DNA of 64,000 nt from Bacillus sp. V2I10 (GTDB lineage: Bacteria; Bacillota; Bacilli; Bacillales; Bacillaceae), in NCBI RefSeq assembly GCF_030817055.1, contig NZ_JAUSYV010000001.1, positions 3,186,001 through 3,250,000 on the forward strand. The letters run 5' to 3'. How positions within the stretch are numbered: the first letter of the stretch is position 1; each line of letters begins with the position of its first letter. The notes under the pieces are model-generated. The model was given only the letters and a program-made list of their open reading frames with translations. It did no database searches and was not told the origin of the DNA. The translations under genes were made by a program, and so were the position numbers. Shown here in pieces: positions 50,942 to 59,390 of this stretch.

Positions 50942-51652
50942 ATGTTAAAGTACCAGCAAATAGCAGCGGAAATTGAAAAGGATATTGAAGCGAATGCGCT
51001 TCAACAAGGCGATAAACTGCCTGTATTAGAAGCATTAATGACCCGTTTTGAAGTAAGTAAGAGTACGATTACGAAATCGTTAGATCTGTTGGAGAAAAAA
51101 GGCGTTGTCTTTCAAGTCAGAGGCAGCGGAATTTTTGTGAGAAGGCATAAGAGAAAAGGATATATTAGTCTGCTTTCTAATCAAGGATTTAAAAAGGATC
51201 TTGAGGATTTTAATATAACTTCAAAAGTCATTGAATTAGAAGTGAAGAAACCAACAAAAGAAGCGGCAAATAATTTAAATATTGAACTCGATGACGATGT
51301 CTATTATGTAAAAAGAGTTCGGTATATTAACGGGCAAACTTTGTGTCTAGAAGAATCCTATTATAATAAATCCATCATTACCTATTTGAATAAAGAGATT
51401 GTCTCTGAATCCATCTTTGATTATATTCGGGAAGGCTTAGGATTAAAGATCGGCTTTTCGGATGTGTACCTTCAAGTAGGAAAGCTGAAGGTGGAAGAAG
51501 CAAAGCATTTATGCTTAGAAAAAGGAGCACCTGCATTATACAATGAAACCATTTTTCATTTAACCAATGGTCAGCCTTTCGACTTTTCAAAAGTCACTTA
51601 TAACTATGAACAATCCCAGTTCTTTATCCAATCGAATAGTCACTCTTTATAA
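50942..51652 (+). CDS. GntR/HutC-family regulator with UTRA domain
   Basis: 236 residues. Winged helix: LKYQQIAAEIEKDIEANALQ, KLPVLEALMTRFEVSKSTIT, GVVFQVRGSGIFVRRHKRKG. UTRA ligand domain in the second half (EEAKHLCLEKGAPALYNETI). It likely senses a phosphorylated beta-glucoside and represses the divergent PTS/glucosidase operon. ATG at 50942 is selected with TGAGGA 7 nt upstream. Confidence 0.92.
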   Translation: MLKYQQIAAEIEKDIEANALQQGDKLPVLEALMTRFEVSKSTITKSLDLLEKKGVVFQVRGSGIFVRRHKRKGYISLLSNQGFKKDLEDFNITSKVIELEVKKPTKEAANNLNIELDDDVYYVKRVRYINGQTLCLEESYYNKSIITYLNKEIVSESIFDYIREGLGLKIGFSDVYLQVGKLKVEEAKHLCLEKGAPALYNETIFHLTNGQPFDFSKVTYNYEQSQFFIQSNSHSL

Positions 51653-51814
51653 GAATATAAATAGAAAGGGCTATCCAAAAAGTCCACTATTTTCACAAAG
51701 ATTCAGAGAAAGAAGACTGATTATTGATGATTGCGGTGGCTAAAGATGGGGCATACATCTAGCTAAAAGTTCTCATTATGAGTTTCCCGCAAAGCTATGC
51801 AGGCTTAGTTTAAC

Positions 51815-51851
51815 CTCTTCCAAAAAGCACTCAGAGTGCTTTTTGGAAGAG
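51815..51851. repeat. 18-bp perfect inverted repeat
   Basis: CTCTTCCAAAAAGCACTC (51815-51832) and GAGTGCTTTTTGGAAGAG (51834-51851), almost no spacer. About 160 bp past the GntR stop, without a T-run; a strong RNA hairpin or cruciform. Confidence 0.75.
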
Positions 51852-51924
51852 AGAAAAACGAACGTATAATACTGATTCAAAACCAAAATTTCCAACTATA
51901 TTAATATGAAATTCCTATAAATAA

Positions 51925-51967
51925 AAGCATGTTGTAACTTATTTTAGAAATAAGTTACAACATGCTT
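51925..51967. terminator. 20-bp perfect hairpin, possible bidirectional terminator
   Basis: AAGCATGTTGTAACTTATTT and AAATAAGTTACAACATGCTT with a 3-nt loop. It ends directly before the minus-strand small ORF's stop. Confidence 0.6.
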
Positions 51968-51969
51968 CT

Positions 51970-52173
51970 TTATCGGTTTGACCAACTAAAAATTACTGTA
52001 CTTCCAATAAAGAACCCTTCACCATCACCCAGCTGTTTTGTTGCCCAAAACGTGCTGCCAGTATCCGTTGCTAGTTCCATAAAATGATCATAACCCTTGA
52101 TGTAGCACTTCGTTTGAAGCGAGCCACTGATCTCCATATGGCTGTCGACCTGAAACATCATATCTTGATACAT
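51970..52173 (-). CDS. Hypothetical 67-residue protein
   Basis: MYQDMMFQVDSHMEISGSLQ, TKCYIKGYDHFMELATDTGS and a C-terminal FFIGSTVIFSWSNR look protein-like. AAAGGA precedes the first ATG closely, and the hairpin above gives a terminator. No family recognised. Could be the intact small gene or the 3' part of a longer one. Confidence 0.45.
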   Translation of the reverse strand: MYQDMMFQVDSHMEISGSLQTKCYIKGYDHFMELATDTGSTFWATKQLGDGEGFFIGSTVIFSWSNR

Positions 52174-52319
52174 GTTCCTTTAACTAACGCAATTGTTAGC
52201 TGAATAAGGAACAGTTATATTTCGGGAGGTTCATGATATAATTATCATAGATAACCGCTTACAGAAACAAAACGAATTAATAATTCAGAAAATTAAATCT
52301 TTTAAGGGGTCGATGAAAG

Positions 52320-52970
52320 TTGACAATGGATAGTAAAAAAACAATTAGTAAAGAACGAACTATTTTTAATCACATTGGAAATAAAATCAAAACAGAAGAT
52401 AGAGAAATTAATATAATTGCTAGATTAGAAGAACCACTAATAGTAATTTTAGGAAATGTTTTGAGTGACGAAGAATGTGACGAACTAATTAGATTGTCAA
52501 AAGATAAAATGCATCGTTCTAAAATTGGAGTTACACACGAAGTAAATGAGATAAGAACAAGTAGCAGTATGTTTTTTCAAGAAAATGAAAATGACATCAT
52601 TACCAAAATTGAAAAAAGAATATCATCTATTATGAATATACCCATTGAACATGGGGATGGTATTCAAATTCTTAAATATACTCCTGGTCAAGAGTATAAA
52701 GCTCATTTTGATTTTTTTACACCTACAAGTAAAGTAACAAAAAATAATAGAATTAGCACAATCATCATGTACTTAAATGATGTGGAGCATGGAGGAGAAA
52801 CTTTTTTTCCAAAACTAAATTTTTCAGTATCCCCTCAAAAAGGGATGGCGGTGTATTTCGAATATTTCTATAACGATAAAAACGTAAACGAACTAACTTT
52901 ACATGGTGGAGCACCAGTTATTACTGGAGAAAAATGGGTTGCAACACAATGGATGAGAAGACAAAAATAG
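52320..52970 (+). CDS. 2OG-Fe(II) oxygenase, prolyl 4-hydroxylase type
   Basis: 216 residues. The double-stranded beta-helix core has YKAHFDFF with the HxD iron ligands, VEHGGETFFPKLNFSVSPQK and LTLHGGAPVITGEKWVATQW supplying the distal His and the 2-oxoglutarate Lys/Trp region. Similar Bacillus anthracis-type P4H enzymes hydroxylate proline in collagen-like spore proteins. TTG start with AGGGG. Single gene; substrate not visible nearby. Confidence 0.9.
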   Translation: MTMDSKKTISKERTIFNHIGNKIKTEDREINIIARLEEPLIVILGNVLSDEECDELIRLSKDKMHRSKIGVTHEVNEIRTSSSMFFQENENDIITKIEKRISSIMNIPIEHGDGIQILKYTPGQEYKAHFDFFTPTSKVTKNNRISTIIMYLNDVEHGGETFFPKLNFSVSPQKGMAVYFEYFYNDKNVNELTLHGGAPVITGEKWVATQWMRRQK

Positions 52971-53140
52971 TTTGCACCTTGAATGATGTTCCATGTTAAA
53001 AACGATAGATCAAAAATCATTTCTTTTTCCCAGGTAACTGTCGTCTCCAATCCTTTATATCTGTTATTCATGCAAAAATAAAGATAAAGAAAGCCTACTC
53101 CCTTGCATAAAAAGGATCGTAGGCTTGTTTTTTTATGTAA

Positions 53141-53176
53141 ATGCCAATGCGCTACAATCGCCCCCGTTTGTCGAAA
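53141..53176 (+). repeat. Dispersed repeat copy
   Basis: CCAATGCGCTACAATCGCCC then CCGTTTGTCGAAAG. Confidence 0.65.
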
Positions 53177-53207
53177 GAGAAAAGTATATCTCTTGTATGT
53201 TTTCCTA

Positions 53208-53411
53208 TCACTTAATAGCGACATTCCCTACATATTGAGCACTTCCTCTATCCGTAAGAAGTTCTACCTCAATCACGTACATACCTTTTTCTTTCGGTAA
53301 ATAGAAGGAACGATTTTTTAGTTCCAATTTTATCTTTTCACCTTTCTTCCATACCGATTCACTTATCTCTTTAACGGCAAAGTCTTCACTGTCGAATATA
53401 TGCACTTGCAC
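53208..53411 (-). pseudogene. C-terminal fragment of an unrecognised protein
   Basis: VQVHIFDSEDFAVKEISESV, KLELKNRSFYLPKEKGMYVI and EVELLTDRGSAQYVGNVAIK resemble the last strands of an immunoglobulin-like or BsuPI-type extracellular domain. A stop precedes HDVQVH, and there is no ribosome-binding site, so it is probably a 5'-truncated gene. Confidence 0.4.
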
Positions 53412-53597
53412 ATCATGTTAACAAAAGGTTGAAAATGTACTTTTACAGGAAATAATCTTTAATTGGGAGTAGAAATCAGATATACCCCCTAGGAAAATGA
53501 CCTTTTCCAACTAATTTTTATCTACAAAATACGATTTTGTCGTTTTTGCAGATTCTCCTCTTTCCTATATTTTATATTTAGGAAAGGAGCTGATACT

Positions 53598-53899
53598 GTG
53601 AAAATGAACATGACCTATGTATTCGAAATGAATGATGAAATGAAGTGAATGATAGGGTATTTAAAGTTTTGTATCACGATTAAAAAACAAACATTGAGTT
53701 GGATGCCCTTTTTATAAGGGTAGATACAACACTAGGAATTCATTGGATGTTTATACAATGGGGATTTTATTCAAGGAAAGATAATTATATTAAAATTGTT
53801 GAAGATGCTTATATTGGGATGTTACCTAAACTACAAAAGAAATTTAATTTTAAACAACAAAAGATTCTTATTGACCATGCTAGTACTATTAGATTTTAA
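53598..53899 (+). pseudogene. Degenerate unknown gene
   Basis: A GTG with GGAAAGGAG upstream opens MKMNMTYVFEMNDEMK and then stops. Another frame continues EVNDRVFKVLYHD, stop, KTNIELDALFIRVDTTLGIH, FIQWGFYSRKDNYIKIVEDA and FNFKQQKILIDHASTIRF. One frameshift and one nonsense codon within about 100 codons. Family not recognised. Confidence 0.45.
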
Positions 53900-54140
53900 T
53901 CATAAAGCCCTTCTCCAATTCCTTATTGGGTCAAATTACGGTATTTTACAACGCCTTTTAACTTAAACGTCCTATATTGCATAAGGTATAGAAAATAGCT
54001 GCCGATATTTTATCAGCAGCCTAAAAAATGAGATATCTGGCGGTATACCCCATTTGTGTAGTGCAAACGCCAAAACACAGATGAATAGAAAGAATTCTTT
54101 GTAATTAAACTAAAACTGTATTGTGTCGGCTTAACAGTTT

Positions 54141-54254
54141 TTAGTAGCAATCTTTCATGAAAGAAGCGCCTACAATAATTAACAAAATAAATAGGACAAC
54201 GATTAACTCAAAATTTTTGTCTTTTTTGAAACTACCACCTTGAAAATCACCCAT
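54141..54254 (-). CDS. YjcZ-like small sporulation-associated membrane protein
   Basis: 37 residues: MGDFQGGSFKKDKNFELIVV then LFILLIIVGASFMKDCY. The Gly-rich start and F-LIVVLFILLIIVGA helix are the YjcZ-family signature seen in many Bacillus small spore-related proteins. GGAGGAGG lies ideally before the ATG. Located at the edge of prophage debris. Confidence 0.7.
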   Translation of the reverse strand: MGDFQGGSFKKDKNFELIVVLFILLIIVGASFMKDCY

Positions 54255-54443
54255 TTAAAATTCCTCCTCCCTAAATAAGCTACTAATACATTATGTGGAA
54301 AAGTTGCGATTGTTTGGACAAACGCTCAGATTTTCTCAAAAAATTACTAATTTTTGACCTGAACGTTCTTTCCCTTTCTTGATAAACCTGCGTTCAATAA
54401 GATACATTTTTAGAAATGGACATGGTTTTCCTCCCCAAATAAA
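54255..54443. other. Intergenic, nothing recognised
   Basis: Upstream region of the YjcZ-like gene and tail of the phage lysis relics. Confidence 0.3.
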
Positions 54444-54466
54444 ATAGCCGCCCGGAGGCAGCTTAT
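54444..54466 (-). terminator. Terminator after holin relic
   Basis: Minus strand AAGCTGCCTCCGGGCGGCT then ATTTTATTT; the stop codon of the holin frame is at its edge. Confidence 0.65.
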
Positions 54467-54704
54467 TTTTTCATTAAATTTTGTGCTTGGAGTCCTTTTT
54501 TCTGTATTCGTGCTTTCTTGCTGACAAATGTGTTTTTCCAAACAGCATATAGGTTTACGACAAGTGCTACAAATGCAGCTGCAACAAACACAAAGGCATT
54601 GATACTTGCTTCAGTAAACCACTCAAATGAATTCCCACTGTACCAAAAAAGAAAAGGACTGCCGTTAGGAACCCTCCTAGTTAAGTGAATGTATCTTTTA
54701 TCAT
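54464..54704 (-). pseudogene. Phage holin, nonsense and frameshift
   Basis: MIKDTFT, stop, LGGFLTAVLFFFGTVG, then after a frame change NSFEWFTEASINAFVFVAAA, FVALVVNLYAVWKNTFVSKK and ARIQKKGLQAQNLMKK. The second helix plus WKN-x-KKA basic tail resembles SPP1/phi29-type holins. GGAGGAAAAG precedes the ATG. Part of the collapsed prophage. Confidence 0.6.
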
Positions 54705-54717
54705 CTTCTTTTCCTCC

Positions 54718-54823
54718 TTATCGTTGTAAAACTACATGCTTGTCAGTGGTTCTCTCTAAAATATGCACTCGACTTTCAAGATTTTTCACTTCAGTTTTTA
54801 ATTCTGTAATTAAGGTGTTCCTG
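54718..54823 (-). pseudogene. XhlA/BhlA-type phage lysis protein fragment
   Basis: C-terminal coiled-coil LITELKTEVKNLESRVHILE then RTTDKHVVLQR and stop, lacking its start. It precedes the holin relic as in Bacillus phage lysis modules. Confidence 0.5.
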
Positions 54824-54909
54824 GTATTCCCGGAGAAGACGGAAGTTCTTTATATACATAGGTAAAGTATGCGACAGATGATAAAGGCTCAAATATGAGT
54901 GACACGCCC

Positions 54910-55175
54910 AATGGAAGCACTCCACCGGGACATTTGTATAATCACCTGCCAGACTTAAATGCGACTTGAACATATTAAAAGAAGCTGTAAATCGGTCCGC
55001 GTCTGGATTGTCATAGCCAAAATTAGCTTTGCAATAAGTGACAATTGCCCTTTTAATCAGTGGGTCAACATTGGTTTCTGCATTTGCTATTTCACGCGAA
55101 ACACCCGACAGAGCTAGGGTCGTGCCGGGCGGCTGCAATTAGGTCTTCAATCTCAGAATCAAATGAGGTAAAGGA
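54910..55175 (-). pseudogene. Phage head-tail connector (gp6-like), rearranged
   Basis: SEIEDLIAAARHDL, then in another frame ALSGVSREIANAETNVDPLI, KRAIVTYCKANFGYDNPDAD and RFTASFNMFKSHLSLAGDYT, typical of DNA-packaging connectors. Its start is joined to the portal frame near 55175 and it contains a frameshift near 55135. After GDYTNVP the frame runs into unrelated sequence. Confidence 0.6.
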
Positions 55176-56220
55176 GCGATATCTTTGTTGTATTAAAAGC
55201 ATAGGCAAAGCGATTGGCCTCAAAGATGATCTCATTTCCTGTCCCTTGTTCTTCACGGGTGAATATTTTCTCTGTAAACTCTTGAGACATTTGAATTGAA
55301 ATCGGCTCTAATACAGATTCATAGAAAGCGTTCCACTGATTTTCGTTATAATCACTTGTCACAATAGCCTTGTTTATATTGAAATAGCGATAAACTTTAT
55401 CTTGGATGACTTTTAATTGCTTGCTGTCCACCATTTTAGGATCGTTTTTCGATTCTTGATATTCAGCTTTGCTGTCAAGGGCAGCAATCCCACCATTGTT
55501 CGTAACGTCCATATAATCCGCAACAAATTTATCGCGATTTAACCGAATATCGGATTCTTTTAACATACCTGTGAACTTTAAAAGGCCCCGTAAAAAGGCC
55601 GATGATTTAACAGTATTGATTATCCCTTCATCTGCAGTCTTCACCAGCTGCAATGTTGGCATTAAAGCATCTGCATTTGACTCTCCGAATAAATCAGAAT
55701 GAGCAAAAAATCTGCGGAGATTTATGTAATCTTCATACGGTGCCGTGATTTTTCGGCCATTAGGAAACTGGAATTTAACAAATAGCTGACGTTGTAATTC
55801 AACCAATTCCAAATGACTGCACTCAACAGGATAAAGAGCTTCAAGCTGGCTGCGGTCATCATACTTCAAGAAGACAAAAGCATTATTGTGAATCATCAGC
55901 TGAGTGACAATCTTGTAGTAAAAATCAAAGGCTGCTATAAATTCATTCGGCCGTAAGCTAAGTAGCTTAGAAATATTTCCATTCACTGGGACAATACCTG
56001 CGCTTGTTTTCCTAATATGTTTCGGTTGGAGCTTGGCCGCATTTGTTGCAATAGCATGAATTGCACTTCTTACTACAACAGAAGTATAAGGATCGTCTCC
56101 CAATCTCGAGAATACCGGAGTATATCCGGACATCATTTGAAAGGTTGTCTCACCCGGAATCGGACTTGAAGGAGGCTAACCAAACAACCTATCCCAAATT
56201 GACCGCTTTTCTTTTCTCAA
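55159..56220 (-). pseudogene. Phage portal protein (HK97-type), nonsense and 3'-truncated
   Basis: A TTG at 56220 with AGGAGGTG opens MRKEKRSIWDRLFG, followed by an in-frame TAG (56178-56176), then PPSSPIPGETTFQMMSGYTP. The long open part includes DPYTSVVVRSAIHAIATNAA, AFDFYYKIVTQLMIHNNAFV and NENQWNAFYESVLEPISIQM, typical portal motifs. At about 55175 it fuses to the connector relic, so the portal C-terminus, protease and capsid genes have been deleted. Confidence 0.75.
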
Positions 56221-56423
56221 TTTCTCACCTCCTTTAAATGCTGACTTTGAGAAAAATAATTGAAGAAAAATCAGTGTTTTAAAACTTCTTTAGTTTAAAT
56301 ACCTAAAATCAGGCTCGTTTTTTAGGTATAAGTCCATATCGATTCATTCTTTAAACATATAGTTATTGTGTAGAACAAAGTAACAATGAAAATTTTAGGA
56401 ATCGATTAAAAGGAGAGATTTCA
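56221..56423. other. Intergenic between prophage relic and coat-like gene
   Basis: AT-rich; carries the portal ribosome-binding site on minus and the promoter of the following plus-strand gene. Confidence 0.35.
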
Positions 56424-56645
56424 TTGAATTACCAATACCAACCTGAAATGAACCCAAACGATCTACAACAATTTTTTTACCTTGATACTTTTAATAGACA
56501 ACAACAGCCCTATGGACAGCCTTATGGACAGCCTTATTACCCCCCTCGACCTCCTCGTTGTCGTTGGGTTCGTGAATGTAGGTGGGTTCGCCGTTGTCGC
56601 CCAAGAGATGACTTTTACCCATATGATTATGATAGCAACTACTAG
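56424..56645 (+). CDS. Pro/Tyr/Arg-rich small protein, probably spore coat-related
   Basis: 73 residues: NYQYQPEMNPNDLQQFFYLD, PYGQPYGQPYYPPRPPRC, RWVRECRWVRRCRPRD, FYPYDYDSNY. Tandem PYGQ and RW-VR repeats, four Cys/Arg-rich residues and many tyrosines resemble Bacillus coat proteins. TTG start with AAAAGGAGAG upstream and a strong terminator. It sits within prophage debris on the opposite strand. Function inferred from composition only. Confidence 0.55.
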   Translation: MNYQYQPEMNPNDLQQFFYLDTFNRQQQPYGQPYGQPYYPPRPPRCRWVRECRWVRRCRPRDDFYPYDYDSNY

Positions 56646-56658
56646 GTTTAAGTTAATG

Positions 56659-56691
56659 AAAGGAGTTGGAGATTCTCTCTCCAACTCCTTT
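56659..56691 (+). terminator. Rho-independent terminator
   Basis: AAAGGAGTTGGAGA pairs with TCTCCAACTCCTTT. Confidence 0.85.
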
Positions 56692-56852
56692 ATTCTTTAT
56701 GATTTTAAATGTCTCATCTACAACTAACCTTCTACGTTAGATGTAGAATAAAATTAATGTCATCCTTGAAATTAAGAGCATTAGAACATGTTCATGTAAT
56801 CTTCCATATTGTTAGAGGACTGTATAAGCCACTATTAAAGCAATGGCTCCAT

Positions 56853-57062
56853 CTATACGTGCCCTCTGGCTAACACCCTTGATTGGACGAAGGTTTCCAT
56901 TTTATCTTGTAATTCCTGCAGCACCACAGTCATAAATGATGCATTCTGAATCATGGATTGTGCAGTATTCATTTTATCTATTGCTAAACTTGCAAAAATC
57001 TTTTTTAATCTGCTGACTTCCTTTTTTACTTTGGTAGCACGCTTTTTCACCAAATCATCCAT
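56853..57062 (-). pseudogene. Phage terminase small subunit (P27-like) N-terminal fragment
   Basis: 69 codons: DDLVKKRATKVKKEVSRLKK, FASLAIDKMNTAQSMIQNAS, FMTVVLQELQDKMETFVQ. The helical N-terminus with NAxFM..TL.EL matches P27-type small terminase subunits (normally ~130 or more residues). The C-terminus is replaced after LQD. GGAGGAAG before the ATG. Part of the degenerate prophage. Confidence 0.55.
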
Positions 57063-57089
57063 AAAACTTCCTCCTATTTTCGAAAATTA

Positions 57090-57190
57090 GCTACACCCCC
57101 TCCATGCGCGCACGTCGAGAGTCCTACGAACCTCCCCCCATCGGTCCCCAGATTTTGAGTTTTTTCAATATAGCAGGGGGATATTTTTTA
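57090..57190. other. GC-rich block upstream of terminase relic (possible cos region)
   Basis: CCCCCTCCATGCGCGCACGT, ACCTCCCCCCATCGGTCCCC and GGGGG stand out from AT-rich surroundings. In Bacillus phages the cohesive-end site lies just before the small terminase. Identity as cos is inference. Confidence 0.35.
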
Positions 57191-57235
57191 TAAAAACAAA
57201 CAAAAAAAGGACCAATTACTGTCCTTTTGTAAGTT

Positions 57236-57266
57236 CACTAAAGCCCCCCATTTAGTTAAATAAAGC
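57236..57266 (+). repeat. Dispersed repeat copy
   Basis: CACTAAAGCCCCCCATTTAG then TTAAATAAAGC; degenerate tail. Confidence 0.5.
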
Positions 57267-57338
57267 ATAGATCTATTCTGTCATCATTCCCTTGAATTGA
57301 ATAAGTAAATGCCATTTTAAAAACGTATAATTTTGGGT

Positions 57339-57923
57339 CTATTCTAGACTCGCTTCAAATAAATCAATGATCTCAAGAAACCTCTCAGCTTCTCTAAAAG
57401 TATGATCAGCTAAAAGGGGATGAATATTGCTTTTAATACGGCATGCTTCTATTAACTCTCTTGCTGTTTTCTTAAAATCCCTTAACGAGGCTACTGATAC
57501 TCTATTTTGATTTAAGAATTGGCTTAGGATAGGCCTAGTTTCTGATTGTGGCCGCATAGAATCCAAATCAACTGCTTGAAAAACCAATTGATCAAAATCA
57601 TGACTAAACTCTCTCGCCTGATCTACTAATTTTCGTTCAGAAGGATCTAAAAGATGCCCGATAAACTTAGCATGATCTGCCATGATTTTAAGAAAGAAAA
57701 CATTTTCTTCTATAATTGCTTCTGGTTTTGGGGTTAGTTTACCTTCATTGATGTCTTTTAATCGATTAGCAAAGTAAGCTGCTTCTCTGCTAATGTGATC
57801 AACAAATAACGGGAAATTATTAGAACGAATTTCGCAGCGTAATGTTAAACCTAACACTTTTCGCTTGTAATGCCATATAGAAGCAGCTGCTTGATAAACA
57901 TCGCTATTAAAAGCTTGTGAATA
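57339..57923 (-). pseudogene. DUF2935-family protein, 5'-truncated
   Basis: The C-terminal ~190 residues of a DUF2935 (hemerythrin/coat-associated helical) protein: FPLFVDHISREAAYFANRLK, NVFFLKIMADHAKFIGHLLD, DFKKTARELIEACRIKSNIH and LLADHTFREAERFLEIIDLF. Upstream codons are in frame until a TAA at 57924-57926; the normal N-terminal repeat is missing. Full-length relatives are about 270 residues. Confidence 0.7.
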
Positions 57924-57926
57924 TTA

Positions 57927-58227
57927 TAGGATTTTAATCTGATCCTCTATTTCCACCTGCCTTTACATTGTAAAAACGTTAATCATTCAATCACATTCTA
58001 TCAAGTGAAATGAAATCATGCGAATACGTGAGTATTCGTGAGAAATACTTATCTAACTGAGAGAGTTGAAGAAGAATGCTCAACTACTATACGCTTGAAG
58101 TATTGGCTCTAACACGGATTACAAAAATTCACTTTATCTCCAAAAGATATAACACATATTATCTTTCACATTGGGAAGTTTAAGTAAAGATTTACAATTA
58201 AAAATAAATTAAGGAAGGTGTATTACC
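57927..58227. other. Intergenic, short inverted repeat
   Basis: GCGAATACGTGAGTATTCGT inverted repeat (about 58019-58039). Promoter of the next lipoprotein gene lies at right. No coding evidence. Confidence 0.4.
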
Positions 58228-58485
58228 ATGAATAAAAAATGGTTCCACTTGCTTACAAGTGTTTTTTTCTCTGCTTTAATATTAGCGGGATGTAATGTTG
58301 GAGATAATCAGGATCAGGATCCTGCACCTCCAGAGGAAGAACAAAATAATGATACAGAAGGTGTTCCGGGTGTTGATGAAAATGACACTATCAACAAGGA
58401 TGATGAAGAAGATGCCGAATCAGATCCAGAGGATCCAATAGAAGACCCAGAAGATATGAACGATAAAGATAGGCAAGACGACTAA
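58228..58485 (+). CDS. Short acidic lipoprotein
   Basis: 85 residues: signal peptide MNKKWFHLLTSVFFSALILA with lipobox LAGC, then an extremely acidic low-complexity tail (EEEQNNDTEGVPGVDEND, DEEDAESDPEDPIEDPEDMN). Surface-anchored, probably a spacer or metal-binding peptide; no family. AAGGAAGG precedes the ATG and a terminator follows. Confidence 0.65.
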   Translation: MNKKWFHLLTSVFFSALILAGCNVGDNQDQDPAPPEEEQNNDTEGVPGVDENDTINKDDEEDAESDPEDPIEDPEDMNDKDRQDD

Positions 58486-58507
58486 CACAAATCACTTAAA
58501 TAGGAAA

Positions 58508-58531
58508 GAGTCCTCAATGAGGACTTTTTTA
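58508..58531 (+). terminator. Rho-independent terminator
   Basis: AGTCCTCA pairs with TGAGGACT, followed by TTTTTT. Confidence 0.85.
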
Positions 58532-58689
58532 GGTTTTTTATACCAACTTCATTGCGTTTGCTTGATGCTATAATCAAGCCAATATAGCTTTCCCATTTGC
58601 AAATAATCACTTGCTATGTGTATAGAGATACAATTTATAACCCCGGCTAAATCGCCAGATTGACTAGAACCGCAAACTTATTATCTTTT

Positions 58690-59045
58690 CAATATTCACT
58701 ATAGAACGACGAAATCATGAAACGAGAAAATGGCATCCAAGGACTCCAACCGTTTTTTAATGGGCAAATGTCTAAACCGATAGAATGGTGATTCAGGGTG
58801 ATGGTATTTTGCTGGAGGTGGAAAAGACCAATGTGAATGTAGACACTCCCCTTCAAACCATTCAAATACAGCTGCATACCCACATTCCTTATGGCAGTGA
58901 TCAACCAAATGTATAAGATGTGGATGTCTTAAAGTACTGTATAATGGTATTGCCCTCTGTAATCGTGTTACCGCACCTTGGGGATTCCCTGAAAAATCTA
59001 ATGGTCTTGAAGATGAAACGTAACATTGTCCAAAGAAATTGCAAC
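58690..59045 (-). pseudogene. Fragment of a kinase/phosphotransferase-like protein
   Basis: A continuous frame reads GQCYVSSSRPLDFSGNPQGA, VTRLQRAIPLYSTLRHPHLI, HLVDHCHKECGYAAVFEWFE, GECLHSHWSFPPPAKYHHPE, LPIKKRLESLDAIFSFHDFV and stop. LRHPHLIHLVD and FEWFEGECL resemble the hinge region of Ser/Thr-kinase-like proteins found in Bacillus. The nucleotide loop and catalytic half are both absent. Confidence 0.5.
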
Positions 59046-59390
59046 TGGAATTATTCCTGTTTTATTAGATATATGAACTACTCCATCATAAACGATTTTC
59101 TTCTTGCCCTTTGCAGCTGCGCGATATTTCTTCTTGCCGCCTTTATATATTCCTTTTGTTTCACAATCTCGATGCCTTCACGTTAAGCTGTCTTGATTCG
59201 ATTTCGTTCTTCATCTACCATCCACGAAAAAAGTTTAAAACAAGGTCCGATACTAGTTGACCAACCCCTTCTAGTTCCTTATATTCTCATGACCAAAATG
59301 TCCTATTGAGGACTACGATATCTAATTAATTGTTTCCACTCATTACGAATCTCTTGTATTTTTCTTTAAGCGAATTTTAACATCATTGAT
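59046..59390 (-). pseudogene. Serine recombinase (resolvase) C-terminal fragment
   Basis: KELEGVGQLVSDLVLNFF, then SWMVDEERNRIKTA, stop, REGIEIVKQK, IYKGGKKKYRAAAKGKKKIV and YDGVVHIS: the catalytic-domain end, E-helix (EERNRIKxRQREG) and linker of small resolvases/invertases. There are several frameshifts and a nonsense codon. It is joined to the kinase-like relic at about 59045. Confidence 0.6.

Larger units (their letters stand above)
51653..51969. other. Region of long perfect hairpins and IS-like debris
   Basis: GGGCTATCCAAAAAGTCC just after the GntR gene resembles an insertion-sequence end. The two long perfect inverted repeats are listed separately. No coding frame. Confidence 0.4.
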
